Shown one piece after another: positions 5,190 to 6,136 of a DNA stretch of 6,136 nucleotides. The number at the start of each line of letters is the position of its first letter. Position 1 is the stretch's first letter. The notes beneath the pieces were generated by a model, which was not told where the DNA came from, searched no databases, and saw only the letters and a program-made list of their open reading frames with translations. Source of the stretch: Candidatus Cloacimonadota bacterium. Lineage in GTDB: Bacteria; Hydrothermota; E44-bin80. Where the stretch lies: positions 1-6,136 of the forward strand of contig SOKM01000275.1 of NCBI GenBank assembly GCA_004375785.1. The letters run 5' to 3'. A program made the position numbers and the translations under genes.

Positions 5190-5197
5190 TTTACGTA

Positions 5198-5226
5198 ACT
5201 ATATACTCACAATCTTCTTATGTCAA
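5198..5226 (-). promoter_or_regulatory. Sigma70-type promoter of nrdR
   Basis: On the - strand a consensus -35 TTGACA (5221-5226) is followed by a 17-nt spacer and a -10 TATAGT (5198-5203). It lies 9 bases past the queG stop codon and points at nrdR. The predicted start near 5191 gives an unusually long leader of about 160 nt that carries a hairpin and a heptamer repeat. This suggests nrdR is transcribed independently of queG. Confidence 0.7.
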
Positions 5227-5234
5227 CATATTTT

Positions 5235-6136
5235 TCATCTTCCCACCAGGTTCGCAAACCTATTGCCCCCTATCTTACAAATTGCCCATTCTGCATGCTT
5301 TCGTATAATTGAATCGCTTTCCTTACTTGCTTTTTTCAAGAGTAGTAAAAATTCTTTATTTCCTGAATTTCCCATTGCAACAGTTATGTTTCTTAAAAGT
5401 CCATTTCTCTTCACTCTTTTTATGGTAGAATTTTTAAAATACTCTTTAAATTGTTTGTTTGCGAGTATAAAAAACTTTTCGAGTGGCATAGATAACAATT
5501 CTTTTTGAGGTTCGAATAATGGTTCTTCAGTCTCGGGAACATTATTATTGAATGGACAAACCTCCTGGCAGGCATCGCATCCAAAAACCCTGCTACCAAG
5601 CACATTCCTCAATTTAAAGGGTATCTTTTTCCTGTTCTCGATAGTAAGATAGGAAAAACATCGTGAAGCATCAATAATTCCGGGAGCAATGATTGCTCCT
5701 GATGGGCAGGATTTAATGCAGAGATTGCAATCAGAACAGAGATTTTTTGCTTGAGTATCCTTCCTGAGTTCTACATCAAGTATAATCTCTCCAAGAAAAA
5801 CCCATGAGCCAAACTCTTTTGTTATTAATAACCCATTTTTACCTATCCATCCTAAACCGGCACGTTCAGCAATCGCTTTTTCCAAGAGAGGCCCTGTGTC
5901 GCAGTATATTTTTCCTTTTGCTTTACCTTTTGTCTCTTTTACAATAAAGTCGAACAATAATTTAAGTTTAGCAAAAACCACTTTATGGTAATCATAACCC
6001 AGAGCATATCTTGAGATAAATGCTAAATTCTTATCTTTTGACTGTTCAATCCAGCCAGGGCTGTAATTTATTGCAAGTGAGATAATGGATTTTGCCCCTT
6101 CAAAAATTCTTAATGGATTTAACCTTTTTTCAACAT
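5235..6136 (-). CDS. queG: Epoxyqueuosine reductase QueG, 5' end beyond window
   Basis: QueG reduces epoxyqueuosine to queuosine in tRNA, using cobalamin and two [4Fe-4S] clusters in the cytosol. About 299 residues are visible. The frame is open to the right edge; residues upstream of the internal GTG at 5981 match the family (VEKRLNP, GAKSIISLAINY, FISRYALGYDYHKVV), so that GTG is not the start and roughly 60-80 N-terminal residues are missing. In visible numbering: DTGP near 79-82 and AGLGWIGKNG (92-101) in the cobalamin/substrate region; cluster motif C133-x2-C136-x2-C139-x3-C143-P; extra C159; second cluster motif C186-DA-C189-QEV-C193-P; and a HEAT-like C-terminal region (about 243-290, RNGLLRNITVAMGN and HAEWAICKIGG). 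All key residues in view are intact. It is upstream of and co-oriented with nrdR, with 203 nt between them. Confidence 0.95.
   Translation of the reverse strand, partial: VEKRLNPLRIFEGAKSIISLAINYSPGWIEQSKDKNLAFISRYALGYDYHKVVFAKLKLLFDFIVKETKGKAKGKIYCDTGPLLEKAIAERAGLGWIGKNGLLITKEFGSWVFLGEIILDVELRKDTQAKNLCSDCNLCIKSCPSGAIIAPGIIDASRCFSYLTIENRKKIPFKLRNVLGSRVFGCDACQEVCPFNNNVPETEEPLFEPQKELLSMPLEKFFILANKQFKEYFKNSTIKRVKRNGLLRNITVAMGNSGNKEFLLLLKKASKESDSIIRKHAEWAICKIGGNRFANLVGR

Noticed and set aside
5235..5981. QueG read as a complete 248-residue protein starting at GTG 5981
   Set aside because: The same frame continues open to 6134 and encodes conserved QueG residues, so the gene is cut by the window edge and the GTG is internal.
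1..6136. CRISPR array, tRNA, rRNA or transposase
   Set aside because: No regularly spaced long repeats, no cloverleaf or rRNA-like stretch and no transposase motifs were seen on either strand.

Overview
The window is AT-rich bacterial DNA. It holds a six-gene arsenic/thiol-redox operon on the + strand (about 143-4502), followed by two convergent housekeeping genes on the - strand: nrdR, and queG, which is cut by the right edge. The phylum cannot be fixed from this sequence. NrdR and QueG make it bacterial. The CxC-type ArsR, ArsP-type permease, mini-thioredoxin and CcdA set, together with short dispersed intergenic repeats, fit an anaerobic or sediment/groundwater lineage. Omnitrophota-like or related uncultured groups are a guess.

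Left part (1-210): non-coding. It carries a fragment resembling a widespread dispersed motif (TGTCATTGCGAGC), an 8-nt-period repeat, then a clear sigma70-type promoter (TTGACT, 17 nt, TATATT). A perfect 16-bp palindrome lies in the promoter spacer, and a second, imperfect dyad lies just after the -10. Both are candidate ArsR operators.

Operon (211-4502), all on the + strand and tightly spaced: arsR (CVC-type arsenical repressor), an ArsP/COG0701 permease with a CSC motif, a 79-aa cytosolic mini-thioredoxin (CPKC), a membrane-anchored extracytoplasmic thioredoxin-fold protein (CIPC), a CcdA-like six-helix thiol transporter, and an Acr3 arsenite exporter with a long insertion before the conserved cysteine helix. 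My reading is that ArsR senses a trivalent arsenical and releases one transcript. That transcript encodes two exporters and a complete chain that could carry electrons from cytosol to cell exterior (cytosolic thioredoxin, CcdA, tethered thioredoxin). No arsC, arsA, arsD or arsM lies in the window, so the redox chain takes the place where a reductase or chaperone would normally be expected.

Right part (4503-6136): a short convergent gap made of a 9-nt tandem repeat that can also fold as a weak bidirectional terminator; nrdR (-), with its own strong promoter immediately after the queG stop and a roughly 160-nt leader containing a hairpin and a 7-nt tandem repeat; then queG (-), whose frame runs open through the right edge, so about 299 C-terminal residues are visible.

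The most unusual non-genic signal is that each of the four larger gaps contains a different short-period array (8, about 10, 9 and 7 nt units).
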